From a bacterium (GTDB lineage: Bacteria; Krumholzibacteriota; Krumholzibacteriia; Krumholzibacteriales; WJIX01), in contig JAGHBT010000133.1 of the NCBI GenBank assembly GCA_021160845.1, forward strand, positions 1 through 8,325: a stretch of 8,325 bases of DNA. The letters run 5' to 3'. Of this stretch, positions 1-5,486 are shown one piece after another; position 1 is the stretch's first letter, and each line of letters begins with the position of its first letter. The notes under the pieces were generated by a model. That model ran no database searches and was not told where the DNA came from. It worked only from the letters and a program-made list of their open reading frames with translations. Position numbers and translations under genes: made by a program.

Positions 1-38
1 TGCCTAACTATTGTGTCTTTAAGTTTAATAGGGGAAAA

Positions 39-1574
39 TTGGTAGGGAATATAATCATAAAAAACTCAAAAAAAATACTGGACCGAATTTTCTTGTCGAA
101 CATTCCCGTTCTGTATATATCAATCTTTCTGATCATTTCGTTTATTTCGGCGGACCTGCGTTCTGAGAGCTGTAATTGGATTAATGTGGCCGTAAGAGGC
201 AAGCCCGCGACATTCCAAGTATGGGAAATGAATGATGTCGTAGCTACAGTGATAGTAAAAAACAATATATTTGAGGGGCTTGTCGCATATGATGAAAAGG
301 GATTGAAAGTAAAACCGCATTTGGCCGAAAGCTGGGAAATAGAGCAAGGCGGGAAAGTTTGGATCTTCAACATAAGAAAAGGGGTTATGTTTCATGACGG
401 TACGCTCCTTACGGCTGATGATGTTGTTGAATCGATAAGGAAGAATATATATTTCAGCGGTGAAATCGAGAAGGCCGGCCCCATGTCTGTCAGATTTATT
501 TTGCCCGTTAAAAACACACAGTTTATAAAAGTGCTCGGCAGAATAGATTTTCTGCTTGAGAAGGTGAAAACCGATGGAAGTATAGTGGGGACGGGGCCGT
601 TTGTTCTGGAAGAATGGGATGGTTCAAACGAAATAAAGATGCGGACCTTCAGAGATTACTGGGGGAAACTTCCCACTATTGACGGTGTAATCTTTCACTG
701 CATGGTCAAGCCTGAAGAGTCTCTTGCTATGATGCGGCAAGGCAAACTGGATGTAATCTATACGTTTCCGCCTTGTATGGCGCGGGATGTTGAATCGGAT
801 AACGGCCTTGTTCTGTCGGTGCTTGAGGGGGCCAGTATTTGCTATGTTCATATAAATCCTGAGCGTTCTCCCTTGAATGGCCCCGAATTCAGGCGCGCCA
901 TTAATTTGGCTATTGATCGAAAGGAAATCATAAGGGAAATTTACTGTGGCGGAGCAATGTATCCTAGGAGATTTCTGCCGCCTGTTATTGGATCCGTGAG
1001 TAAAGAACTCGGGGTTATGATGTATAATCCTGAAGAAGCAAAGAGGATTATAAACAAGCATATGGTTGACAAAAAGAGAACTTTTAAGATGGTAGGATTA
1101 CCCTTTCCCCGTCCCTATTGCCCTGATCCTGAAGCCCTTGCCCGCATGATTATCGGATATCTTGAGGATGTGGGATTGGAGACAAAATATACGCCGACAA
1201 ATTCATGGGAAAATTGGCTGGAAATGGCCAAGGGGAATGATTACGATTTCCTGATTTCCGGGTGGGTGCTGGATTCAATGTCCCCCGACGAGTTTTATAC
1301 AAGTATTTTCGGTCTAGGCGGTATTGAGCACATCTACGGTTCAGACTGGGAGAACGACCTTTTCGAATCTTTTATTCTCCAGGCCGGAAAAACTATTTCG
1401 ATCAGAAGCAGCTGGGACTTATACAAAAAAGCGGAGGATCTCCTTTTCCATGAATACCCCTGGGTAATGATTGTACATCCCAATCGGATCGGTGTTTACA
1501 GAAACGGAATTACAGGTATAAAATTTTCTCCTATTGCTGAATTTTCCCTTGGCAACGCACGTAAATGTGACTAA
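39..1574 (+). CDS. ABC transporter substrate-binding protein, family 5 (peptide/nickel type)
   Basis: Predicted exported solute-binding protein of 511 aa that would capture a peptide-like or other small ligand for an ABC importer. The start is TTG at 39, preceded by AGGGG with short spacing; a second TTG at 93 is possible, and there is no ATG before residue 64. Residues 22-38 form one hydrophobic segment after a basic N-terminus, fitting a signal peptide or membrane anchor; the Cys at 45 (SESC) is not a proper lipobox. Family 5 hallmarks are seen in order: NIFEGLVAYDEKG at 76-88, a PHLAESWE-like stretch at 93-100, IRKGVMFHDG around 112-121 with TADDVV following, GTGPFVLEEW at 184-193, and FRRAINLAIDRKEII at 284-298. 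Length matches the family (about 500-540 aa). No permease or ATPase gene lies downstream, so the transporter genes are elsewhere or upstream of the window. The ligand cannot be predicted. Confidence 0.9.
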   Translation: MVGNIIIKNSKKILDRIFLSNIPVLYISIFLIISFISADLRSESCNWINVAVRGKPATFQVWEMNDVVATVIVKNNIFEGLVAYDEKGLKVKPHLAESWEIEQGGKVWIFNIRKGVMFHDGTLLTADDVVESIRKNIYFSGEIEKAGPMSVRFILPVKNTQFIKVLGRIDFLLEKVKTDGSIVGTGPFVLEEWDGSNEIKMRTFRDYWGKLPTIDGVIFHCMVKPEESLAMMRQGKLDVIYTFPPCMARDVESDNGLVLSVLEGASICYVHINPERSPLNGPEFRRAINLAIDRKEIIREIYCGGAMYPRRFLPPVIGSVSKELGVMMYNPEEAKRIINKHMVDKKRTFKMVGLPFPRPYCPDPEALARMIIGYLEDVGLETKYTPTNSWENWLEMAKGNDYDFLISGWVLDSMSPDEFYTSIFGLGGIEHIYGSDWENDLFESFILQAGKTISIRSSWDLYKKAEDLLFHEYPWVMIVHPNRIGVYRNGITGIKFSPIAEFSLGNARKCD

Positions 1575-1684
1575 CAATCTGAAATAAATAAGCTTCTTCT
1601 GTTGGGGCCGTTTTTATTTTTCGAGCGGTTGCCGCAAATATATTTTCCTTCTTGTTGGATGCTCACCCTCTATTTGTTATTATC

Positions 1685-1725
1685 AAATTTGAAGAACAAA
1701 TTTTGTTTTATTAAATTTTTTTAAT
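1685..1725. other. AT-rich inverted repeats in the gap before ecfT
   Basis: The 230-nt gap between the binding-protein gene and ecfT is very AT-rich. It holds a perfect 7-bp inverted repeat (AAATTTG 1685-1691, loop AAGAA, CAAATTT 1697-1703) followed by T-rich DNA. A second 6-bp one follows (ATTAAA 1710-1715, TTTAAT 1720-1725). Together they could be a weak terminator or an operator near the ecfT promoter, but AT-rich DNA produces such dyads easily. I recognise no riboswitch here, and no -35/-10 pair stands out (TTGAAG 1689 with TAAATT 1712 is the best, and it is weak). Confidence 0.3.
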
Positions 1726-1804
1726 AAGTGGTTCTTTGCCTTTATATAAAATGGGTGTTTACTGCCAGTATTTGAGCAATAGGGTTTAATAAATAGGAAC
1801 ATAT

Positions 1805-2560
1805 ATGGCTGTTTTAAAATTACATTACATAAGCGGTAATTCACTTCTTCATCTTATGCACCCCGCGTTGAAACTTCTAATTTTGCTTTTAATTGTTCTG
1901 TCGGCATTTTTGTATGGGGCTTTTGTAAATGCCGGGCTTGCCCTGTTTGTTTTTGTTCTTTACGCGGCTAATGAGGTTGGAATGAAGAGATTACTGTCTG
2001 TTCTAAAACCTATGCCCCTTTTTGTTTTTTTGATTATTATTGCGAATGTTTTTCTCGTAAGGAATGGAGAACCACTTTCCGCGCATATCTCGCGGGGTTT
2101 TCTGCAAGGGCTGAAAGTGGTAGTTCTTGTCGCGTCCGCCGGTTTCTTCCTGGCTGTTACCGATCCTATCGATTTTTCCGATTCTATTGTATCTGTATTA
2201 AGGCCCTTGGAAAGAATCGGGTTAAAGAGAGAGGATATTTCGCTTCTGCTGATGATTATTTTCAGTTTCCTTCCTCACATGGCGGAGGAAACGGAGAGGC
2301 TTAAAAACGCGCGCCTTGTGAGGTGTGGGCACAGAAACTGGTTATCCCGAAAAACAGGCGGTGTTGTTCCTTTCCTTGCGCCTCTGATAACCTCGCTTCT
2401 AAGAAGGGCCGACGAGCTTGAGCTAGCGCTGGAGGCGAGGCATTACGGAACGGGCAGAAGGAGGGTTCTGTCCGGCGAGCGCGGGATGTCCCGTGTTGAT
2501 GTATTAATTCTTATTATTGTTGTTTTATCCTTTTTGGCGGGGCTGTATGCGAAATATTAA
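1805..2560 (+). CDS. ecfT: Energy-coupling factor transporter transmembrane protein EcfT (CbiQ family)
   Basis: Integral membrane T component of an ECF importer. In this family it joins a substrate-binding S protein to two ATPases (EcfA/EcfA') for uptake of vitamins or of Ni/Co ions. The 251-aa protein starts at ATG 1805 with AGGA six bases upstream. It has hydrophobic segments at about 22-50, 70-88, 103-118, 146-158 and 231-249. The charged cytoplasmic region at 159-228 carries the two coupling motifs: KNARLVRCG at 167-175 and ALEARHYG at 208-215. The second matches the usual A-R-G/H/C motif well; the first has R-C-G where A-R-G is usual. Length and layout fit EcfT. No ATPase or S-component gene is in the window, so it must work with partners encoded elsewhere or upstream. 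Its end overlaps truA by 14 nt, suggesting one mRNA. Substrate is unknown. Confidence 0.88.
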   Translation: MAVLKLHYISGNSLLHLMHPALKLLILLLIVLSAFLYGAFVNAGLALFVFVLYAANEVGMKRLLSVLKPMPLFVFLIIIANVFLVRNGEPLSAHISRGFLQGLKVVVLVASAGFFLAVTDPIDFSDSIVSVLRPLERIGLKREDISLLLMIIFSFLPHMAEETERLKNARLVRCGHRNWLSRKTGGVVPFLAPLITSLLRRADELELALEARHYGTGRRRVLSGERGMSRVDVLILIIVVLSFLAGLYAKY

Positions 2561-3281
2561 ACTGACAATAGAGTATAACGGGAGCGGTTTTTACGGCTGG
2601 CAGGCTCAACCTTCCGAAAGGACTGTGCAGGGTGAGATTGTGAAAGTGGTTAGCAAGCTGGCTGGGCATAGGGTAAAGGTCACCGGGGCGGGCAGAACCG
2701 ATGCCGGTGTGCACGCCGTGGGGCAGGTGGCGAATTTTCATATTGAATCTGATCATTCCGCCGGTACGATTAAAAAGGCCTTAAACGGGCTTCTTCCTCA
2801 TGATATTCTTATAAGAGACGCGGTGGAAGCGCCGCTCTCGTTTCATGCTCGCTATGATGCCAGGAGTAAGACCTATAATTATATATTTATCTTAAAGAAA
2901 ACCGCTCTGTGGAGGGGGTTCTATCTGCAGGTAACAGAAAATCTGGATATTGACGCTATGAGGTATGCTCTATCGCGAATAACCGGTGAAAGGGATTTTG
3001 CTTCATTCGCCTCCGCGTCAGATGTAAAAACGACAAACTGCCGGATAATTTCGGCATCTCTTAATCTACAGCAGCCGCTTCTTACTATTTCATTGAAGGC
3101 AAATAGGTTCCTGTACAATATGGTCCGTACGATCGCGGGGACCATCCTTGAAATCGGAAAGGGCAGGAACTACGATGTGGATGAAATAATTAACGCCCGC
3201 GACCGTTCCCTCGCCGGCCCTAATCTGCCCCCCCATGCTCTATATCTCATGGAAGTAGCGTACGATCCGCCGCTTCGATAA
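2547..3281 (+). CDS. truA: tRNA pseudouridine(38-40) synthase TruA
   Basis: Cytoplasmic enzyme that converts uridine to pseudouridine at positions 38-40 of the tRNA anticodon arm. I chose ATG 2547 (244 aa), which gives the usual TruA start MRNIKLTIEYNG and has a GGCGGGG stretch just upstream; an in-frame TTG at 2517 would only add ten non-conserved residues. Visible family motifs are YGWQAQ at 16-21 with TVQ at 26-28, the catalytic loop GAGRTDAGVHA at 47-57 with nucleophile Asp52, LPHDI at 83-87, the FHARYDARSKTYNY block at 99-112 with conserved Tyr110, and RFLYNMVRTI at 187-196. The protein is complete and of normal length. It overlaps the end of ecfT by 14 nt, so translation is probably coupled. 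The ecfT-truA adjacency is also known from Firmicutes, where truA follows the ecfA-ecfA'-ecfT genes. Confidence 0.96.
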   Translation: MRNIKLTIEYNGSGFYGWQAQPSERTVQGEIVKVVSKLAGHRVKVTGAGRTDAGVHAVGQVANFHIESDHSAGTIKKALNGLLPHDILIRDAVEAPLSFHARYDARSKTYNYIFILKKTALWRGFYLQVTENLDIDAMRYALSRITGERDFASFASASDVKTTNCRIISASLNLQQPLLTISLKANRFLYNMVRTIAGTILEIGKGRNYDVDEIINARDRSLAGPNLPPHALYLMEVAYDPPLR

Positions 3282-3291
3282 AACAAGAATT

Positions 3292-3331
3292 AAGTAGTGA
3301 TTCAATACGCATAACTTTTCACTCTTTTTTT
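3292..3331 (+). terminator. Putative intrinsic terminator after truA
   Basis: Ten bases after the truA stop, AAG-AGTGA (3292-3300, with T3295 bulged) pairs with TCACTCTT (3319-3326), giving an 8-bp stem. The stem is followed by an uninterrupted T run to 3331. The loop is long (18 nt) and the stem is only moderately GC-containing, so efficiency may be low, but the position directly behind truA fits the end of the ecfT-truA unit. Confidence 0.5.
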
Positions 3332-3657
3332 CAAGTTAGTCATTTGAAGGAAACGAGGTCTGGTAATTACAGAAGAGGGAGGAGACGGCGATCTGAAAAA
3401 CAGACTTTGCAGGATCGACGGTGATTGTGGTAGTATTCATAGTTGACTCCTCCTTTACGAAGTGAGATAGTAATAATGCTTGATAACATTATTGTAATAC
3501 CAAACGGATTTTAGAAGGAGCCCATTCTATCACTTGGCAGCCGTCGGAATCTTCCCTGTCAAGCCGGCTGCGGGGCGGCAGTCGCGCCAGTGAAGCCCTC
3601 AACTGATGCGAGGGATGTTATCTACAATTAAGAAAACAACATAAAAAGGATATTATC
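3332..3657. other. Noncoding gap with several inverted repeats
   Basis: No convincing gene is visible between the truA terminator and the lipoprotein gene. The stretch contains possible RNA-type pairings. GGAGGAG 3378-3384 pairs with CTCCTCC 3447-3453. AAGTGA plus TAG (3460-3470, two bases bulged) pairs with CTATCACTT 3527-3535 and encloses AATAATG 3472-3478 with CATTATT 3487-3493. GCAGCCG 3537-3543 then pairs with CGGCTGC 3565-3571. The part from about 3537 to 3610 is clearly richer in GC than the rest. It could be a 5' leader, a small RNA, or decayed mobile DNA. The best -10 candidate for the downstream gene is TACAAT at 3623, without a good -35. Confidence 0.4.
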
Positions 3658-4173
3658 ATGAAAAACAAACTGATTTCTCTTATCGCTATTGTCATCTTGG
3701 GTTCAATAATATTCATTACAGGGTGTGCAACAACACCTGTGCAAAAAAAGGCATTCATTAACCAAGCAATCTGGTCAAAAACAACCAAAGACCAGGTTTA
3801 TGCGGCATGTCTGACTGCTTTACAAATGGAAGGGTTTGACATTAATCCTTTAGGAATCAATAAAGAAAGCGGGCTTATTATTACTGGACAAGTTAGTTTT
3901 TACCCCTTTGAGAAGTATTATTTAGTTATGGGGTACTATAAACTGCAGATATTGATTTCTGAATCACAGGACGAGAAGATCACGCTTGATATCAACACAA
4001 CAGCTGGGTCGAAAAAAGTAGACCCAGGTGCCTGGGGCTATAATAAGGATGATCTACATAATAGGATTAACAACAAAGTATCTGATGATTTGGGAAGACT
4101 ATTTGCTCGGCTAGACATATTGCTGGGGAAAGCTGAATATTATAGGGGAGACAGGGTATTGGTATGGGAATAA
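3658..4173 (+). CDS. Small predicted lipoprotein of unknown function
   Basis: I do not recognise this 171-aa protein as a named family. ATG 3658 has AAGGA seven bases upstream. The N-terminus is a classical type II signal peptide: Lys2 and Lys4, a hydrophobic core at 5-20, and the lipobox I-T-G-C with the lipidated Cys23. Ala24 follows, so there is no Asp +2 inner-membrane retention signal and outer-membrane sorting is plausible in a diderm. The mature part is soluble: an acidic/basic helix-like stretch with a possible small alpha/beta domain (about 40-115), then a helical C-terminal region around 128-155. It lacks recognisable catalytic motifs. A rough eye count suggests lower GC than truA, tal or purB, and the gene is flanked by long noncoding DNA. 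Its stop overlaps the following antitoxin-like gene by 10 nt. Transfer from elsewhere is likely but not proven. Confidence 0.8.
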   Translation: MKNKLISLIAIVILGSIIFITGCATTPVQKKAFINQAIWSKTTKDQVYAACLTALQMEGFDINPLGINKESGLIITGQVSFYPFEKYYLVMGYYKLQILISESQDEKITLDINTTAGSKKVDPGAWGYNKDDLHNRINNKVSDDLGRLFARLDILLGKAEYYRGDRVLVWE

Positions 4174-4505
4174 TTATTGATAGCTTTGCAATGTGCAGCC
4201 GTTCAGTTCATAGCTTTCACCTTATGAGAAAGAAAAATATACCAAAGTTTAGATCTGAGAATGAAGAGCGAGAATTCTGGGCGAAAGAGGATTCCACAGC
4301 ATACATTGACTGGAAAACTGCCAAGAGAGTTGTTTTGCCTAAACTTAAACCATCGCTGAAAACTATATCACTACGGTTACCAGAGCTGATGTTGGCTGAG
4401 CTTAAGTTGCTGGCGAACAAGAAGGACGTACCATATCAGTCATTACTAAAGATTTTCTTGGCAGAGCGGATAGCTCAAGAATTGAAATCGCAGGGTAAGA
4501 TGTAG
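4164..4505 (+). CDS. CopG/BrnA-type ribbon-helix-helix antitoxin, apparently orphan
   Basis: Predicted DNA-binding antitoxin of the CopG antitoxin (BrnA-like) family, which normally neutralises a BrnT or RelE-like toxin and represses its own operon. The conserved N-terminal part IPKFRSENEEREFWAKEDS lies at 26-44, with IDW at 48-50. The ribbon-helix-helix part follows: strand KTISLRLPE at 66-74, helix to about 86, turn at KKDVP 86-90, and helix 91-106 ending in FLAERI. Start choice is open. ATG 4164 has CAGGG seven bases upstream and overlaps the lipoprotein gene by 10 nt, favouring coupled translation (113 aa). Family resemblance begins only at Met21 (ATG 4224, 93 aa), which lacks a Shine-Dalgarno site. 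The first 20 residues may be an extension or not made. No toxin gene is visible immediately upstream, where BrnT would normally lie, or in the 320 nt downstream. Confidence 0.8.
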   Translation: MGIIIDSFAMCSRSVHSFHLMRKKNIPKFRSENEEREFWAKEDSTAYIDWKTAKRVVLPKLKPSLKTISLRLPELMLAELKLLANKKDVPYQSLLKIFLAERIAQELKSQGKM

Positions 4506-4564
4506 AGGTTTAACCGTCATATCTGGACTCCTCTGGCAATAGTTAATTTGTATTTCTTTGGCGA

Positions 4565-4595
4565 ACTGGGGACTGACTGCAGTCGTATCTCCAGT
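4565..4595. repeat. Stem-forming dyad enclosing a 10-bp palindrome
   Basis: ACTGGGGA (4565-4572) and TCTCCAGT (4588-4595) can pair over 8 positions with one G-T wobble. Inside lies the perfect palindrome GACTGCAGTC (4575-4584). There is no T run behind it, so it does not look like an intrinsic terminator. It could be a protein-binding dyad or a small RNA structure in the insertion; chance cannot be excluded. Confidence 0.4.
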
Positions 4596-4747
4596 CTCTA
4601 TAGATGGTGAGCTGTGTTGGCTAACCCGGGGGGGACTCCTCTTTTCCCATCAATACACAAAGGTACAAGCCTTTCATAATAGATAAGTGATTCTTATTCA
4701 AGAAGCGCCAAAACCATTTTTGGTCTCACAGGAGTGTGTAAAATTGG

Positions 4748-4776
4748 TTGTGAATTAACGTGGATATTTGTATACT
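4748..4776 (+). promoter_or_regulatory. Sigma70-type promoter for the tal-htrA-purB run
   Basis: TTGTGA (4748-4753) and TATACT (4771-4776) are separated by exactly 17 bp and match the -35 and -10 consensus at 4/6 and 5/6 positions. Transcription would begin near 4783 and give a leader of roughly 40 nt before the tal start. That leader carries the strong Shine-Dalgarno AGGGAGGA (4813-4820). Confidence 0.6.
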
Positions 4777-4825
4777 GAACTTTCGTTTATGAATTACGAG
4801 AATCCAGCATAGAGGGAGGAAAAAA

Positions 4826-5470
4826 ATGAAATTCTTTATCGATACAGCAAATGTTGATCAGATAAGAGAAGCCGCAGAGCTTGGAGTGCTTGACGGAGTT
4901 ACCACGAATCCGACTCTTCTTTCAAGAGAGAAAGGGGCTTTCAGGGATATCCTGAAAGAGATCTGCTCAATAGTTCCCGGTCCTGTAAGCGCCGAGGTTC
5001 TTTCCCTTGAGGCGGATGGTATGGTAAAAGAGGGAAAAGAACTCTGCAAGATAGCTGATAATATTATTATAAAGGTTCCATGTATCCGTGAAGGGATAAA
5101 GGCGATTGGAAGATTCAACGCGGAAGGGATTAAAACAAATGCGACTCTTTGTTTCTCCGCCAATCAGGGACTTTTAGTCGCAAAAGCAGGCGCGACTTAT
5201 GTTAGCCCTTTTGTGGGGAGGATAGATGATGTCGGGTCGCCGGGGCTTGATCTGGTATCGGATCTGATTACGATTTTCGACAATTATTCATACGCATCTG
5301 AGGTTATAGTTTCGAGTATTCGCAGTGTTCAGCATGTGTACGAAGCGGCTCTTATGGGAGCCGATGTAGCCACAATTCCACTCAAAGTTATAGAACAGTT
5401 AATCAAGCATCCGCTTACGGATGTTGGAATAGAGAAATTTCTTGCTGATTGGGAAAAGGTTGAGAAGTAA
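4826..5470 (+). CDS. tal: Small-type transaldolase (TalC/FSA family)
   Basis: Cytoplasmic class I aldolase-fold enzyme of 214 aa. Transaldolase moves a dihydroxyacetone unit between sedoheptulose 7-phosphate and glyceraldehyde 3-phosphate in the non-oxidative pentose phosphate pathway. The sequence is the short, barrel-only form (usual length about 212-220 aa). MKFFIDTAN opens the protein, GVTTNPTLL at 24-32 is the family signature, the Schiff-base lysine is Lys83 in IIIKVP, and YVSPFVGRIDD at 125-135 lines the active site. By alignment with E. coli fructose-6-phosphate aldolase, Gln59 corresponds to Glu57 here and Tyr131 to Phe129. Both changes are the transaldolase state, so I call transaldolase and not fructose-6-phosphate aldolase. 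ATG 4826 has AGGGAGGA five bases upstream. It is the first gene after a promoter and lies 16 nt before the htrA start. Confidence 0.93.
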   Translation: MKFFIDTANVDQIREAAELGVLDGVTTNPTLLSREKGAFRDILKEICSIVPGPVSAEVLSLEADGMVKEGKELCKIADNIIIKVPCIREGIKAIGRFNAEGIKTNATLCFSANQGLLVAKAGATYVSPFVGRIDDVGSPGLDLVSDLITIFDNYSYASEVIVSSIRSVQHVYEAALMGADVATIPLKVIEQLIKHPLTDVGIEKFLADWEKVEK

Positions 5471-5486
5471 TTCCAGGTAAGTGACT

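Larger units (their letters stand above)
4506..4825. other. Noncoding gap between the antitoxin gene and tal
   Basis: No coding region is supported here on either strand. The stretch holds a dyad at 4565-4595, a short hairpin at 4708-4723 (CCAAAA, loop CCAT, TTTTGG), and the tal promoter near its right end. A run of eight G follows CCC around 4625-4634. No transposase remnant, tRNA or attachment site is recognisable. Confidence 0.5.

Noticed and set aside
8..373. Minus-strand frame of 121 codons opposite the binding-protein gene
   Set aside because: It is antisense to a clear family 5 protein, has no family features, and is the kind of frame that codon bias on the coding strand creates; the same holds for the other long antisense frames over ecfT, truA, tal, htrA and purB.
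1582..1619. Possible terminator after the binding-protein gene (AAATAAA 1582-1588 with TTTATTT 1613-1619)
   Set aside because: The stem is entirely A-T, the loop is 24 nt and the T run is part of the stem, so it would be too unstable to call.
3344..3424. Arg/Lys-rich 26-codon frame from TTG 3344 to TGA 3424
   Set aside because: No Shine-Dalgarno site, no recognisable family, and the length is easily reached by chance.
3475..3513. 12-codon frame from ATG 3475 to TAG 3513
   Set aside because: No ribosome binding site and it overlaps the inverted repeats; too short to support.
4507..4626. Integron cassette recombination site (attC) after the antitoxin gene, prompted by GTTTAAC at 4508
   Set aside because: No matching complementary core GTTRRRY site with the expected arm pairing follows, and no integrase is seen.
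4525..4642. Repeated GGACTCCTCT at 4525-4534 and 4633-4642, with GACTCCTC also at 3445-3452
   Set aside because: Short repeats of this size occur by chance in 8 kb; spacing is irregular and no array forms, so it is neither CRISPR nor an iteron set.
3296..4693. Direct repeat AGTGATTC at 3296-3303 and 4686-4693, flanking the accessory stretch
   Set aside because: An 8-mer shared between two 300-nt blocks is expected about once by chance, and neither copy lies at a clean boundary, so it is not evidence of a target-site duplication.
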